A DNA stretch of 64,000 nt, taken from assembly GCF_028583725.1 (NCBI RefSeq), contig NZ_CP110680.1, positions 2,604,001-2,668,000 of the forward strand, written 5' to 3'. This document shows positions 54,399-62,171 of the stretch, piece after piece. Position 1 is the stretch's first letter. Every line of letters begins with the position of its first letter. A model generated the notes under the pieces. The model did no database searches and was not told the DNA's origin. It saw only the letters and a program-made list of their open reading frames with translations. A program made the position numbers and the translations under genes. Source of the stretch: Cellulomonas fimi. Lineage in GTDB: Bacteria > Actinomycetota > Actinomycetes > Actinomycetales > Cellulomonadaceae.

Positions 54399-56701
54399 AC
54401 GCCGCCCCCGCCCGCATCCCCCGCGGCCCGCGCAGCCTCGTCGCCACCGCGCTGTGCGCCGTCGCGACCTGCGCCGCGGTGACCGCGCTGTCGAACCTCA
54501 TCGAGCCCGGCCGCTGGCTCACGGTCACGTGGGTCGCCGTCCTCCTCGTCGCCGCCGTCGTCGCCGGGACGCGCGCCGTCACGCGGTCCTGGTGGGCGCC
54601 GACCCTCGCCGGCCTCGTGGTCCTCGCCGCCGGCACGCTCGTCCGGTACGGCGCTCCCCCGGGCCGCATCCAGGTCCTGCCCGACCTCGGCTCGCTCGAC
54701 CGCACCCTCGCGACCGCGCGCGAGGGCATCGCCGTCGTCAACGCCTCCCTCGTCCCCATGACGGGCGTCCGGCCCGCCGAGCTGCTCGTCGTCGTGGGCG
54801 CCGTCGCCGTTCTGCTCGTCACCGACCTCGTCGCCGTCGGCCTCGGCGTCCCCGCCCTCGCCGGGATCCCGCTCGTCGCGCTCTGGACGCCGACCGTCGT
54901 GCTCGGCTTCCCCGCGAGCAGCTGGGCCGTCGCGTGGACCGGGCTCGCCTACCTGCTCCTGCTCGCCCTCAGCGCCGCGCCCCCGTCCGCGCGCAGCGAC
55001 CGCGCCCGCCGCACCGGTGGAGCCCTCGCGGGCGCCGTCGCGGTCGTCGTGCTCGCGCTGGTCGCCGGGCCCGTCGTCGCCGCCCTGCCCGGGTGGGCGT
55101 CGCTCGCGCTGCCCACCTTCGGCAACGGACCCGTCGGGCCCCTGCAGCTCTCCGACAACCTCGACCTGCGCGAGAGCCTCGGCACGCGGTCCGGGCAGGT
55201 CGTGCTGCGCTACAGCATCGTCGAGCCCGAGGCGGCCGCCGAGGGTGGGGACGACGCTGACGACGAGGCCGACGGCGGGACCACCGACGGCCTCGGCCTG
55301 CCGGTCCCCACCCCGACCGACGACGGCGTCAACGTCACCGCACGCGTCGTCGGCCCCCTGCGCGCCTTCACGCTCACCACGTTCGACGGCCGCGAGTGGC
55401 AGCGCGACGACACGCTCGACCTCGCGACCTGGGAGCCCGGCCGGCTCCTCACGTCCGACCCCACCCTGCGCGGCGACACCCCCGACCCCGGGCGCGGCAC
55501 CCTCGCGGCCGTCGACGTCGAGGTCGGTGCGCTGCGCGAGCGTCGGCTGCCCGTCAGCACGTTCCCCCGCACCGTCGCCGTCGAGGGCGCCTGGACCTAC
55601 GACGAGCTGCGCGACGAGGTCGTCGGACGCCGCAGCACCTTCGACGGCATGCGCTACTCGATGCTCGTCGAGATCCCCGAGCTCACGCCGGACGACCTCG
55701 CCGACGCACCCGTCGGCACGCCCGACGACGGCGGTGCGTCTCTCGAGGTCCCGAGCACCGAGCACCGCGAGCAGATCGCCGACCTCGCACGCGAGATCAC
55801 CGCCGACGCCGCGACCCCGTACGAGCAGGCGATGGCGCTGCAGTCCTACTTCCGCGCCGGCACCAACTTCACCTACGACACCCGCATCGCGCCCGCGCGG
55901 AGCGAGGACGCCGTGTGGGACTTCCTGCAGTCCCAGCGCGGGTACTGCGTGCAGTTCGCGACGTCGATGACCGTCATGTCGCGCATGCTCGGGATCCCGG
56001 CGCGCGTGGGCGTGGGCTTCCTGCCCGGCGACGCGAACGGGGACGGCCAGTACGTCGTCACCGGTCGCAAGTCGCACGCGTGGCCCGAGCTGTACTTCGC
56101 CGACCTCGGGTGGGTCCGGTTCGAGCCGACGCCCGCCGTCCAGTCCGGCCTCCCGCCCGTCTGGAGCGACCCGTTCAGCGGCGTGAACGCGCCCGCGAGC
56201 CAGCCCGACGAGGCGATCCCGACCGCGGCGGCGCCGACCGGTGCTGCGACGAGCGCACCCGCGCCGTCCGCCCCGACGGAGACCGAGGAGGCCGGCGAGG
56301 GCTGGACCCGGATCGGCGTCGTGGTGGGCGTCGTGCTGCTGCTCGTCGTCCTCGGGCTGTCACTCGTCCGCCGGCGGACCCGCACACGCGCCGACGAGAC
56401 GCCCGAGCGCGCCTGGCTGCGGACACGGCGACGCCTGGCCGCGAAGGGCGTGTCCTGGTCGGACGCGACGACGCCGCGCGAGGCGGTCGCTGCGGTCCAC
56501 GAGCAGGTGCGTGCGAGCGCCGGCGTCGAGCTCGACGACGCCACAGCCGGGGCCCTACGGGCGCTCGCGCGGACGGTGGAGCGCGAGCGCTACGCGCCGG
56601 TCCCGGACGAGGTCCACCCCGACCAGCTCGTGCGGTGGACCGACGAGATCGTCGACGGCGTGGGGTCCGTGCTCGCAGGCGCCTCCCGCTCGACCGACTG
56701 A
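54395..56701 (+). CDS. Membrane-anchored transglutaminase-like protein
   Basis: 768 aa from a GTG that overlaps the DUF58 stop by four bases. About six N-terminal membrane helices (DUF3488 region, 1-225) precede an extracytoplasmic region with the transglutaminase core: Cys in SQRGYCVQFATSMTVMSRMLGIPARV, His in GRKSHAWPELYF and Asp in ADLGWVRFEPTP (about 505-575). After a Thr/Ala/Pro linker comes one more helix (IGVVVGVVLLLVVLGLSLV, about 640) and a cytoplasmic DUF4129-like tail. The triad is complete, so it may hydrolyse or cross-link peptides outside the membrane. Confidence 0.9.
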   Translation: MNAAPARIPRGPRSLVATALCAVATCAAVTALSNLIEPGRWLTVTWVAVLLVAAVVAGTRAVTRSWWAPTLAGLVVLAAGTLVRYGAPPGRIQVLPDLGSLDRTLATAREGIAVVNASLVPMTGVRPAELLVVVGAVAVLLVTDLVAVGLGVPALAGIPLVALWTPTVVLGFPASSWAVAWTGLAYLLLLALSAAPPSARSDRARRTGGALAGAVAVVVLALVAGPVVAALPGWASLALPTFGNGPVGPLQLSDNLDLRESLGTRSGQVVLRYSIVEPEAAAEGGDDADDEADGGTTDGLGLPVPTPTDDGVNVTARVVGPLRAFTLTTFDGREWQRDDTLDLATWEPGRLLTSDPTLRGDTPDPGRGTLAAVDVEVGALRERRLPVSTFPRTVAVEGAWTYDELRDEVVGRRSTFDGMRYSMLVEIPELTPDDLADAPVGTPDDGGASLEVPSTEHREQIADLAREITADAATPYEQAMALQSYFRAGTNFTYDTRIAPARSEDAVWDFLQSQRGYCVQFATSMTVMSRMLGIPARVGVGFLPGDANGDGQYVVTGRKSHAWPELYFADLGWVRFEPTPAVQSGLPPVWSDPFSGVNAPASQPDEAIPTAAAPTGAATSAPAPSAPTETEEAGEGWTRIGVVVGVVLLLVVLGLSLVRRRTRTRADETPERAWLRTRRRLAAKGVSWSDATTPREAVAAVHEQVRASAGVELDDATAGALRALARTVERERYAPVPDEVHPDQLVRWTDEIVDGVGSVLAGASRSTD

Positions 56702-56745
56702 CCTCGGAATCGGCGCCGACCACTCGGCGTGGCACGTCCGCCCGC

Positions 56746-56912
56746 GATGCTCGCGGGTTCGCCTGTGCACGCGGGGAATCGCCTGCACGCGCGGGTTCGT
56801 CTGTGCACGGGCCGGTCCGCCTGTGCACGCGCGGGCTCGTCAGTGCACGCGCGGAATCATCTGTGCACCGGCGCGCCCGTCAGTGCACGCGCGGGTCGTT
56901 CGGTGCACGGGA
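56746..56912. repeat. Tandem array of degenerate 20-bp units built on GTGCAC
   Basis: GTGCAC (one copy CTGCAC) starts at 56765, 56783, 56803, 56823, 56843, 56863, 56883 and 56903: six successive steps of exactly 20 bp after an 18-bp first step, and a decayed unit before 56765. Consensus GTGCACGCGCGGGNTCGTCW. Not a multiple of three and between convergent genes, so non-coding. The remainder of the gap, to 57025, shows nothing further. Confidence 0.9.
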
Positions 56913-57025
56913 GACGGCGCTGCTGCGCGACGCGTCCCAACCCGAGGCGAAGGCGTCGACGGTGGACGCGTGCGGTGGTCCGGCGGTGACCGCGTCGTCG
57001 CGGCCGGTCCGCCCGAGCCGGTCGG

Positions 57026-57421
57026 TCAGCGCCCCTGCTCGCCCCGGCGGCGGTCCCAGCGCTCCTCGAGCCGCGACATGAACCCGCTCTTGCGCGCCTG
57101 CGGAGCACGGCGGACGGCCCCGTCCGCCTGGACGACACCCTGCGGGCCGTGCCGCCGGGAGCCGCGGTGCGGGTCGGCGAACGCGAACGCCACGCCCGCG
57201 AACATCACGACGAAACCGACGACGCCGAGCAGCGGCACGCTGCCCGCGGCGCCGAGGACGAGCAGGAGCAGACCGACGGCTGCGCCGGCGCCGGCGATGA
57301 GATACCGACTGACGGGCCGGCGGCCACGCTGCGTGAGCGTGTTGGCCAAGCGCGGGTCGTCAGAGGTGAGCTGGCGCTCCATCTGCTCAAGTACGCGCTG
57401 CTCGTACTCGGAGAGAGGCAT
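57026..57421 (-). CDS. DUF3040 membrane protein
   Basis: 131 aa. MPLSEYEQRVLEQMERQLTSDDPRLA is the DUF3040 N-terminus. Two membrane helices follow (YLIAGAGAAVGLLLLVLGAAG and PLLGVVGFVVMFAGVAFAF), then a basic C-terminal tail. Actinobacterial family of unknown function. It is 35 bp after dinB on the same strand, but has its own -10 candidate overlapping the dinB stop. Confidence 0.88.
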   Translation of the reverse strand: MPLSEYEQRVLEQMERQLTSDDPRLANTLTQRGRRPVSRYLIAGAGAAVGLLLLVLGAAGSVPLLGVVGFVVMFAGVAFAFADPHRGSRRHGPQGVVQADGAVRRAPQARKSGFMSRLEERWDRRRGEQGR

Positions 57422-57456
57422 TCCGACCCCCGTTGGGCTGTGGATCCGTGACGGGT

Positions 57457-58728
57457 TCAGGATAGATCCGCGGGAACGAAGGTGGTAGTCGAGCGCGCCC
57501 CTGGCTCGGATGAATGGACGCCCGTCCTGATCGCGGCGGCCCCGAACCGTGCGCGGACCTCGTCCATCACCCGTTCGGCCTCCCGTCGGTCGGGCGCCGG
57601 CTCGGCGACGGCCTCCTCGAGCGTGGGCTGCCGGACGGTCGCCGCCGCGGGTTCGAGCCCTTCCGCACGGACGCCGACGAGCCGGACGGGCAGCCCGCCG
57701 AGGTCGGCTCCGGCGACGAGCTCGCGGGCGACGAGGTAGAGCTCACGGCCGACGTCGCTCGGTGTCGTGAGCGTCCGGGAGCGCGTGAGCGTGCGGAAGT
57801 CCGATGTTCGCAGCTTCACCGTGACCGTGCGCGCGACGAGCTCCTTGTGCCGCAGCCGTGCGGCACACCGGTCGGCGAGCTCCAGCACCTTGGCCTGCAC
57901 GACGGCGAGGTCGGCGACGTCCGCGACGAACGTCTCCTCCGCGCCGACCGACTTCTCCTCCCGGTGGGGCTCCACCGGGCGCGGGTCCCGACCCCACGAG
58001 AGGTCGAAGAGGTGCGCGCCCGCGACCTTGCCCACGGCGCGCTGCACCGTGGCGACGTCGCTGTCGGCAAGCTCCGCCACCGTGCGGATCCCCCATCGCG
58101 CGAGGGCGGCCTCGGTCCGCTCACCGACGCCCCAGAGCGCCCCGACGGGCAGCACGCGCAGGAAGTCGAGCGTCGCCGCGCGCGGCACGAGCAGCACACC
58201 GTCGGGCTTGGCGTGCCCGGACGCGAGCTTCGCGACGAACTTGGTCGCGCCGATCCCGACGGAGCACGTGATGCCGAACTCCGCACGGACCCGGCGGCGG
58301 ATGTCGGCGGCGATCGCCGTCGGCGGGCCGAGCCGGCGTCGTGCACCGGCGACGTCGAGGAACGCCTCGTCGACGCTCACCTGCTCGACCAGCGCCGTCA
58401 CGTCGTGCAGCACGCGCATGACGCCCTGCGACACCTCGCGGTACGCGGTGTGGTCCGGCGGCACGACGACGGCCTGCGGGCACATGCGCAGGGCGGAGGC
58501 CATCGGCATCGCGGAGTGCACGCCGAACGCCCGCGCCTCGTAGGTCGCGGCGAGCACGACCCCGCGCTGCGCACCGCCCACGATCACGGGCAGACCGCGC
58601 AGCTGCGGCCGCCGGGCGAGCTCGACCGAGGCGAAGAACGCGTCCATGTCGACGTGGAGGATCGAGCAGCCGTCCTCCTCGCTGCCCCAGTCGCGCCGGG
58701 CCGCCGCCGCCCGTGGTCCCCGGCTCAC
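57457..58728 (-). CDS. dinB: Y-family DNA polymerase IV
   Basis: 423 aa. Catalytic carboxylates: LHVDMDAFFASVELARRP (about 22) and VEQVSVDEAFLDV (about 122). Helix-hairpin-helix: VLPVGALWGVGERTEAAL. The little-finger domain spans about 265-375. A clamp-binding motif is not evident at the C-terminus. It copies damaged DNA with low fidelity. The GTG overlaps the HEPN gene stop by four bases; a LexA-type box precedes the pair. Confidence 0.95.
   Translation of the reverse strand: MSRGPRAAAARRDWGSEEDGCSILHVDMDAFFASVELARRPQLRGLPVIVGGAQRGVVLAATYEARAFGVHSAMPMASALRMCPQAVVVPPDHTAYREVSQGVMRVLHDVTALVEQVSVDEAFLDVAGARRRLGPPTAIAADIRRRVRAEFGITCSVGIGATKFVAKLASGHAKPDGVLLVPRAATLDFLRVLPVGALWGVGERTEAALARWGIRTVAELADSDVATVQRAVGKVAGAHLFDLSWGRDPRPVEPHREEKSVGAEETFVADVADLAVVQAKVLELADRCAARLRHKELVARTVTVKLRTSDFRTLTRSRTLTTPSDVGRELYLVARELVAGADLGGLPVRLVGVRAEGLEPAAATVRQPTLEEAVAEPAPDRREAERVMDEVRARFGAAAIRTGVHSSEPGARSTTTFVPADLS
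57459..57464 (-). promoter_or_regulatory. -10 candidate for the DUF3040 gene
   Basis: TATCCT on the minus strand, overlapping the dinB stop codon; it would give a leader of about 30 nt with a GGGGGTCGGA ribosome site. Confidence 0.4.
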
Positions 58729-59201
58729 GACGCCGTCACCGCGAGCATGCGTGGCGTGACCGGCGCGGCCGACTCCGCCTCGACGAGTGCGCGCACCGCG
58801 TCCACGAAGTCCTCGGCCGCGCACACGGCCTGCTCGGCGCGCGCGGGGGTCACCGCGTCGAAGCGACCCGCGTCGACGGCGGAGCGCAGCGGCGCGGCAC
58901 CGGCGAAGTACCCGCTCCACGACGTCAGCTCCGGGGCCACGACGTCGAGGATCTCCCAGACCGTGCGCAGCGCGCGGCGACCCGCCGGACGACCGCGCGA
59001 CGCGATGACGGCCGCCCCGGCACGCAGCGCGGCGAGGTGCGCGTGCGAGAACTGCTCCCACGCCTCGGGCGAGAACTGGGCGGCGAGCAGCTCCGCGTCG
59101 GCACGCGCGAGCAGCTCGGCGGCGCGCGGCGACGTGCGTGCGGAGTCCAGGCGCCGCACGACAGCGCCCTGCTCGTCCGTGCCGACCGTCCTGGCGTCCA
59201 T
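58725..59201 (-). CDS. SAV_6107-type HEPN domain protein
   Basis: 158 aa, all helical: SPRAAELLARADAELLAAQFSPEAWEQFSHAHLAALRAGAAVIAS and VWEILDVVAPELTSWSGYFA resemble the SAV_6107 HEPN family, which often stands beside dinB in actinobacteria. The Arg-x4-6-His RNase motif of toxin HEPN proteins is not evident. Function unknown; translational coupling to dinB suggests a damage-response role. Start at 59201 has GGAAGGAGGCGCG upstream; an earlier in-frame start would run through the LexA box. Confidence 0.8.
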   Translation of the reverse strand: MDARTVGTDEQGAVVRRLDSARTSPRAAELLARADAELLAAQFSPEAWEQFSHAHLAALRAGAAVIASRGRPAGRRALRTVWEILDVVAPELTSWSGYFAGAAPLRSAVDAGRFDAVTPARAEQAVCAAEDFVDAVRALVEAESAAPVTPRMLAVTAS

Positions 59202-59227
59202 CGCGCCTCCTTCCGCCTCCTCCAGTA

Positions 59228-59243
59228 TCGAACACCTGTTCGA
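59228..59243 (-). promoter_or_regulatory. LexA (SOS) box before the HEPN-dinB operon
   Basis: TCGAACACCTGTTCGA: both half-sites of the actinobacterial/Gram-positive SOS box (TCGAAC-N4-GTTCGA) are perfect. It overlaps GATACT, a -10 candidate, 27 bp before the HEPN start. Confidence 0.8.
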
Positions 59244-59257
59244 TCGCGTCAACGCCG

Positions 59258-59263
59258 TAGCGT
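59258..59263 (+). promoter_or_regulatory. -10 box of a leaderless promoter
   Basis: TAGCGT, 7 nt, then ATG at 59271. The LexA box is about 15-30 bp upstream, so it could influence this promoter as well. Confidence 0.45.
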
Positions 59264-59270
59264 GGGGACC

Positions 59271-60170
59271 ATGCCCGACCGCACCACCCGCCGACCCTCA
59301 GGGTCGCACCGAGGACCCACACGGCCGGGTCGGTCCCCGGCGCGTGCCCCGTGGCCCTCCGGGCCCGTCACGATCCCGACGGGGACGGTCGAGCTGGTGC
59401 GCGACCCGGACGACCCCGACGGCGTGACGGTGCTCGTCAACGACGTGCCGAGCTCCTACCTCGACACCGTCGACCCGACGCGGCTCGTGTTCGAGTACAT
59501 GCAGCAGATGGCGGCCGTCATCGATCGCGTCGGGGTGCCGGGCGCCCCCCTGTCGGTCGTGCACCTGGGCGCTGCCGGGTGTGCGCTCGCGCGGGCCGTC
59601 GACGCCGAGCGTCCCGGGTCGCAGCAGGTAGCCGTCGAGCTCGACGCCGCACTGCCGGAGCTCGTGCGCGGCTGGTTCGACCTGCCGCGCGCACCGGCCC
59701 TGCGGATCCGCGCGGGCGACGCGCGCGAGCAGCTGGCCCGCCTGCCCGACCGGTCCGCGGACGTCGTCGTGCGGGACGTCTTCGCGGGCGACACCACGCC
59801 GCCCCACGTGCGCACGCGCGAGGTCGTCGCGGACGTCGCGCGCGTGCTGCGGCCCGGCGGCGTCTACCTGGTGAACTGCGCCGACCGTCCGCCGCTCGCG
59901 GACGCGCGGTCCGAGGCAGCGACCCTCGCGGACGTGTTCGACGACGTCGCGGTCGTCGCGGAGCCGGGCCTCCTGCGCGGTCGCGGGTACGGCAACGTCG
60001 TGCTCGCGGCGACGGACGACCCTGAGCTCCTCGGCTCTCCCGCCCTCGCGCGTGCGGTGCGGAGCCTGCCCGCGCCGGCCCGGCTCCTGCACGGCGACGA
60101 GGTGATCGCGTTCACGGGCGGCGCCGGCGTCCTGCGGGACCCGGACGACGCACAGGGCCGCACCCCGTGA
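59271..60170 (+). CDS. Spermidine-synthase-like protein (SAM-binding fold)
   Basis: 299 aa. After a basic Pro/Arg-rich N-terminus (1-40), the SpeE-like fold shows LDTVDPTRLVFEYMQQMAAVI, the nucleotide-binding loop VVHLGAAGCALARAV (about 100), VELDAALPELVRGWFDL, and VVVRDVFAGDTTPPHV (about 165). The aminopropyl-acceptor residues of true spermidine synthases are not evident, so substrate is uncertain. It has no operon partner; it ends in a shared terminator with csp. Confidence 0.85.
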   Translation: MPDRTTRRPSGSHRGPTRPGRSPARAPWPSGPVTIPTGTVELVRDPDDPDGVTVLVNDVPSSYLDTVDPTRLVFEYMQQMAAVIDRVGVPGAPLSVVHLGAAGCALARAVDAERPGSQQVAVELDAALPELVRGWFDLPRAPALRIRAGDAREQLARLPDRSADVVVRDVFAGDTTPPHVRTREVVADVARVLRPGGVYLVNCADRPPLADARSEAATLADVFDDVAVVAEPGLLRGRGYGNVVLAATDDPELLGSPALARAVRSLPAPARLLHGDEVIAFTGGAGVLRDPDDAQGRTP

Positions 60171-60184
60171 GGTGCGGCCCTGTG
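60151..60184. terminator. Bidirectional terminator between spermidine-synthase-like gene and csp
   Basis: Perfect 14-bp stem CACAGGGCCGCACC and complement with loop CCGTGA. The (+) gene's TGA is inside the loop. Confidence 0.8.
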
Positions 60185-60222
60185 GGAACCGTGCTGCGCG
60201 CCGCTGCGGCGCGCGGGCGGGA

Positions 60223-60426
60223 TCAGAGCGGGCGGACGTGCTCCGCCTGCGGACCCTTGTCACCCTGCGTGATCTCGAACTCGACGCGCTGACCCTCGTC
60301 GAGCGAGCGGTAGCCCTGCGTGTCGATCGCCGAGTAGTGGACGAAGACGTCAGCGCCGCCGCCGTCCTGCGCGATGAAGCCGTAGCCCTTCTCGGCGTTG
60401 AACCACTTGACAGCACCCTGTGCCAT
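60223..60426 (-). CDS. csp: Cold-shock domain protein
   Basis: 67 aa single cold-shock domain. [20 protein letters not shown] holds RNP1 (KGYGFI) and DVFVHYSAI is RNP2; [24 protein letters not shown] completes the OB fold. It binds single-stranded RNA/DNA as an RNA chaperone. GAGGGAAACGGTC precedes the ATG. It is monocistronic between a terminator and a long upstream region. Confidence 0.97.
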   Translation of the reverse strand: MAQGAVKWFNAEKGYGFIAQDGGGADVFVHYSAIDTQGYRSLDEGQRVEFEITQGDKGPQAEHVRPL

Positions 60427-60697
60427 GACCGTTTCCCTCTGTCCAACCGGTGACGGCCCAGACCCTCTGCCCGCGCCGTGCCGCAATGCCTCACGTCGTG
60501 CACCGGGTGGACCAGCCCTGCGGCTGGAAGGTGCCGAAGCCCAGGTGAGCGGGCCGGCGCCGGTCATACGAGTACGTCACTGCAACGTGTGCATCCTCGC
60601 ACGGTGACCTACGCCACGCCACGCTTTCGGGCACGTGCACGACGCGACTCGACAACGATCCGGTAAACGTTCGGTCGCGGAACGGTCGCGGTCGCGG
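60427..60697 (-). promoter_or_regulatory. csp upstream region
   Basis: No gene in 271 bp. TATGAC at 60568-60563 (minus) is a -10 candidate and would give a leader of about 130 nt, in the range usual for cold-shock genes. The part beyond 60600 shows nothing clear. Confidence 0.4.
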
Positions 60698-61630
60698 TCA
60701 GCGCGGGTCGTCGCCGCCCTGCTCCGCGAGGAACCGCTCGAACTCCGCCCCGAGCTCCTCGGCCGTCGGCAGGTCCGTCGTCCCCGCGAGCAGGCTCGTG
60801 CGGCCGATGCTCCGGGCGAACGCGTCGTACTGCTCCTCGAGCGCGCGCACGACCGTCGCGACCTCCTCCGAGCCCGCCACCTGACGCTCGATCTCGCGCT
60901 CGGCGTCCCGGGCGGCGTCCGCGAGGGCCGCGACCCGCAGGTCCAGCCCGGTCGCGCGCTCGATGCCCTGCAGCGCGGCGACGCTCGCCTGCGGGTACGA
61001 CGACTGCGCCAGGTAGTGCGGCACGTGCACCGCGAAACCCATGGCGTCGTGACCCGACTGACCGAGCCGCAGCTCGAGCAGCGCGCTCGCGCTCGCCGGG
61101 ACCTGGACGCGGCCGAACCACGACGCGTGGTCCGCGACCAGGTCGGGGCGCGTCGCGTGCGCGGTCACCGAGATCGGGCGCGTGTGCGGGATGCCCATCG
61201 GCACGCCGTGCACGCCGATCGTCAGCGGCACGTCGAAGTGCTCGACGATCTGCCGGACCGCCGCCACGTACCGCTCCCACTGGACGTCGGGCTCCGCGCC
61301 GTGCAGCAGGAGGAACGGCACACCGGCCGCGTCCTCGAGCACGTCGACGACGAGCTCGGGCTCGGCGTAGTCGCTCCACGTCGTGGAGTCGAACGTCATC
61401 ACCGGCCGACGCGAGCGGTAGTCGAGGAGCTGGTCGACGTCGAAGGTCACGAGGCGGGTCGAGCCGAGCTCCTCGGTGAGGTGCTCCGCGACGAGCTGCC
61501 CCGCGCTGCCCGCGTCGACGAACCCGCGCACCGCGTGCACCAGGACCGGGCCGGAGCCCTCCCGTGCGCGCTCGGCGAGCGCCGCAGCCGCCTGCGGGTC
61601 GACGTCGTAGATCTCGCTGGGGTCCAACAT
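60698..61630 (-). CDS. PAC2-family (proteasome assembly chaperone-like) protein
   Basis: 310 aa. VLVHAVRGFVDAGSAGQLVAEHL is the PAC2 N-terminal motif; LLLHGAEPDVQWERYVAAVRQIVEHF and VHGVPMGIPHTRPISVTAH follow. A C-terminal helical region (AERE-type, about 265-310) closes it. Related actinobacterial proteins are common; the chaperone role is by analogy with eukaryotic PAC2 and is not established. Start ATG gives MLDPSEIYDVD. Confidence 0.88.
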   Translation of the reverse strand: MLDPSEIYDVDPQAAAALAERAREGSGPVLVHAVRGFVDAGSAGQLVAEHLTEELGSTRLVTFDVDQLLDYRSRRPVMTFDSTTWSDYAEPELVVDVLEDAAGVPFLLLHGAEPDVQWERYVAAVRQIVEHFDVPLTIGVHGVPMGIPHTRPISVTAHATRPDLVADHASWFGRVQVPASASALLELRLGQSGHDAMGFAVHVPHYLAQSSYPQASVAALQGIERATGLDLRVAALADAARDAEREIERQVAGSEEVATVVRALEEQYDAFARSIGRTSLLAGTTDLPTAEELGAEFERFLAEQGGDDPR

Positions 61631-61719
61631 GCTGGGCGTTCGCCTTCCTCCGGCCGCCCACCCGCTCCGGATGGGCCTGCCCGCCACAACGTCGCGGCGG
61701 CCCGAAGTCTTCCCGGCGC

Positions 61720-62160
61720 TCAGCGACCGGGCAGGCGCACCACCTCGACGAAGAACTCGTCGATCTGCCGCACGACGTCGATGAACCGGTCGAAGTCGAC
61801 CGGCTTCGTGACGTAGGCGTTCGCGTGCAGCGAGTAGCTGCGCACGACGTCCTCCTCGGCCTCCGACGTCGTGAGCACCACGACGGGGATCGAGCGCAGC
61901 GACTCGTCGGCCTTGAGCGCCTGCAGGACCTCGCGGCCGTCCATCCGCGGCAGGTTGAGGTCGAGCAGGATCAGGTCGGGCGTGGGCGCCTCGGCGTGCT
62001 CGCCCTCCTTGCGGAGGAACTCCATCGCGCTCACGCCGTCGGCCACGACCCACAGGCGGTTGCGCACCTTGTTGTGCTCGAACGCCTCCCGCGTCATGAG
62101 GACGTCGCCCGGGTCGTCCTCGACGAGCAGGACGTCGATGACCTTGGAGCTGGTGGGCAC
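61720..62160 (-). CDS. Stand-alone response regulator (Rcp1-like receiver)
   Basis: 146 aa, a single receiver domain. Acidic pair in [19 protein letters not shown], phospho-acceptor Asp in [14 protein letters not shown] (about 66), Thr in [12 protein letters not shown] and Lys in [13 protein letters not shown]. No output domain is present, so it probably relays phosphate or acts by protein contact, as Rcp1-type regulators paired with phytochrome-like kinases. GTG start has GGAG 5 nt upstream; it lies 11 bp after the kinase gene. Confidence 0.92.
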   Translation of the reverse strand: MPTSSKVIDVLLVEDDPGDVLMTREAFEHNKVRNRLWVVADGVSAMEFLRKEGEHAEAPTPDLILLDLNLPRMDGREVLQALKADESLRSIPVVVLTTSEAEEDVVRSYSLHANAYVTKPVDFDRFIDVVRQIDEFFVEVVRLPGR

Positions 62161-62171
62161 GGGATCTCCGA

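Noticed and set aside
54110..56077. Long minus-strand open frame inside the transglutaminase gene
   Set aside because: Gly/Arg/Asp-rich shadow; the + strand protein has complete catalytic motifs.
56702..57025. CRISPR-like repeat array
   Set aside because: 20-bp continuous units with no separate spacers and no cas genes nearby.
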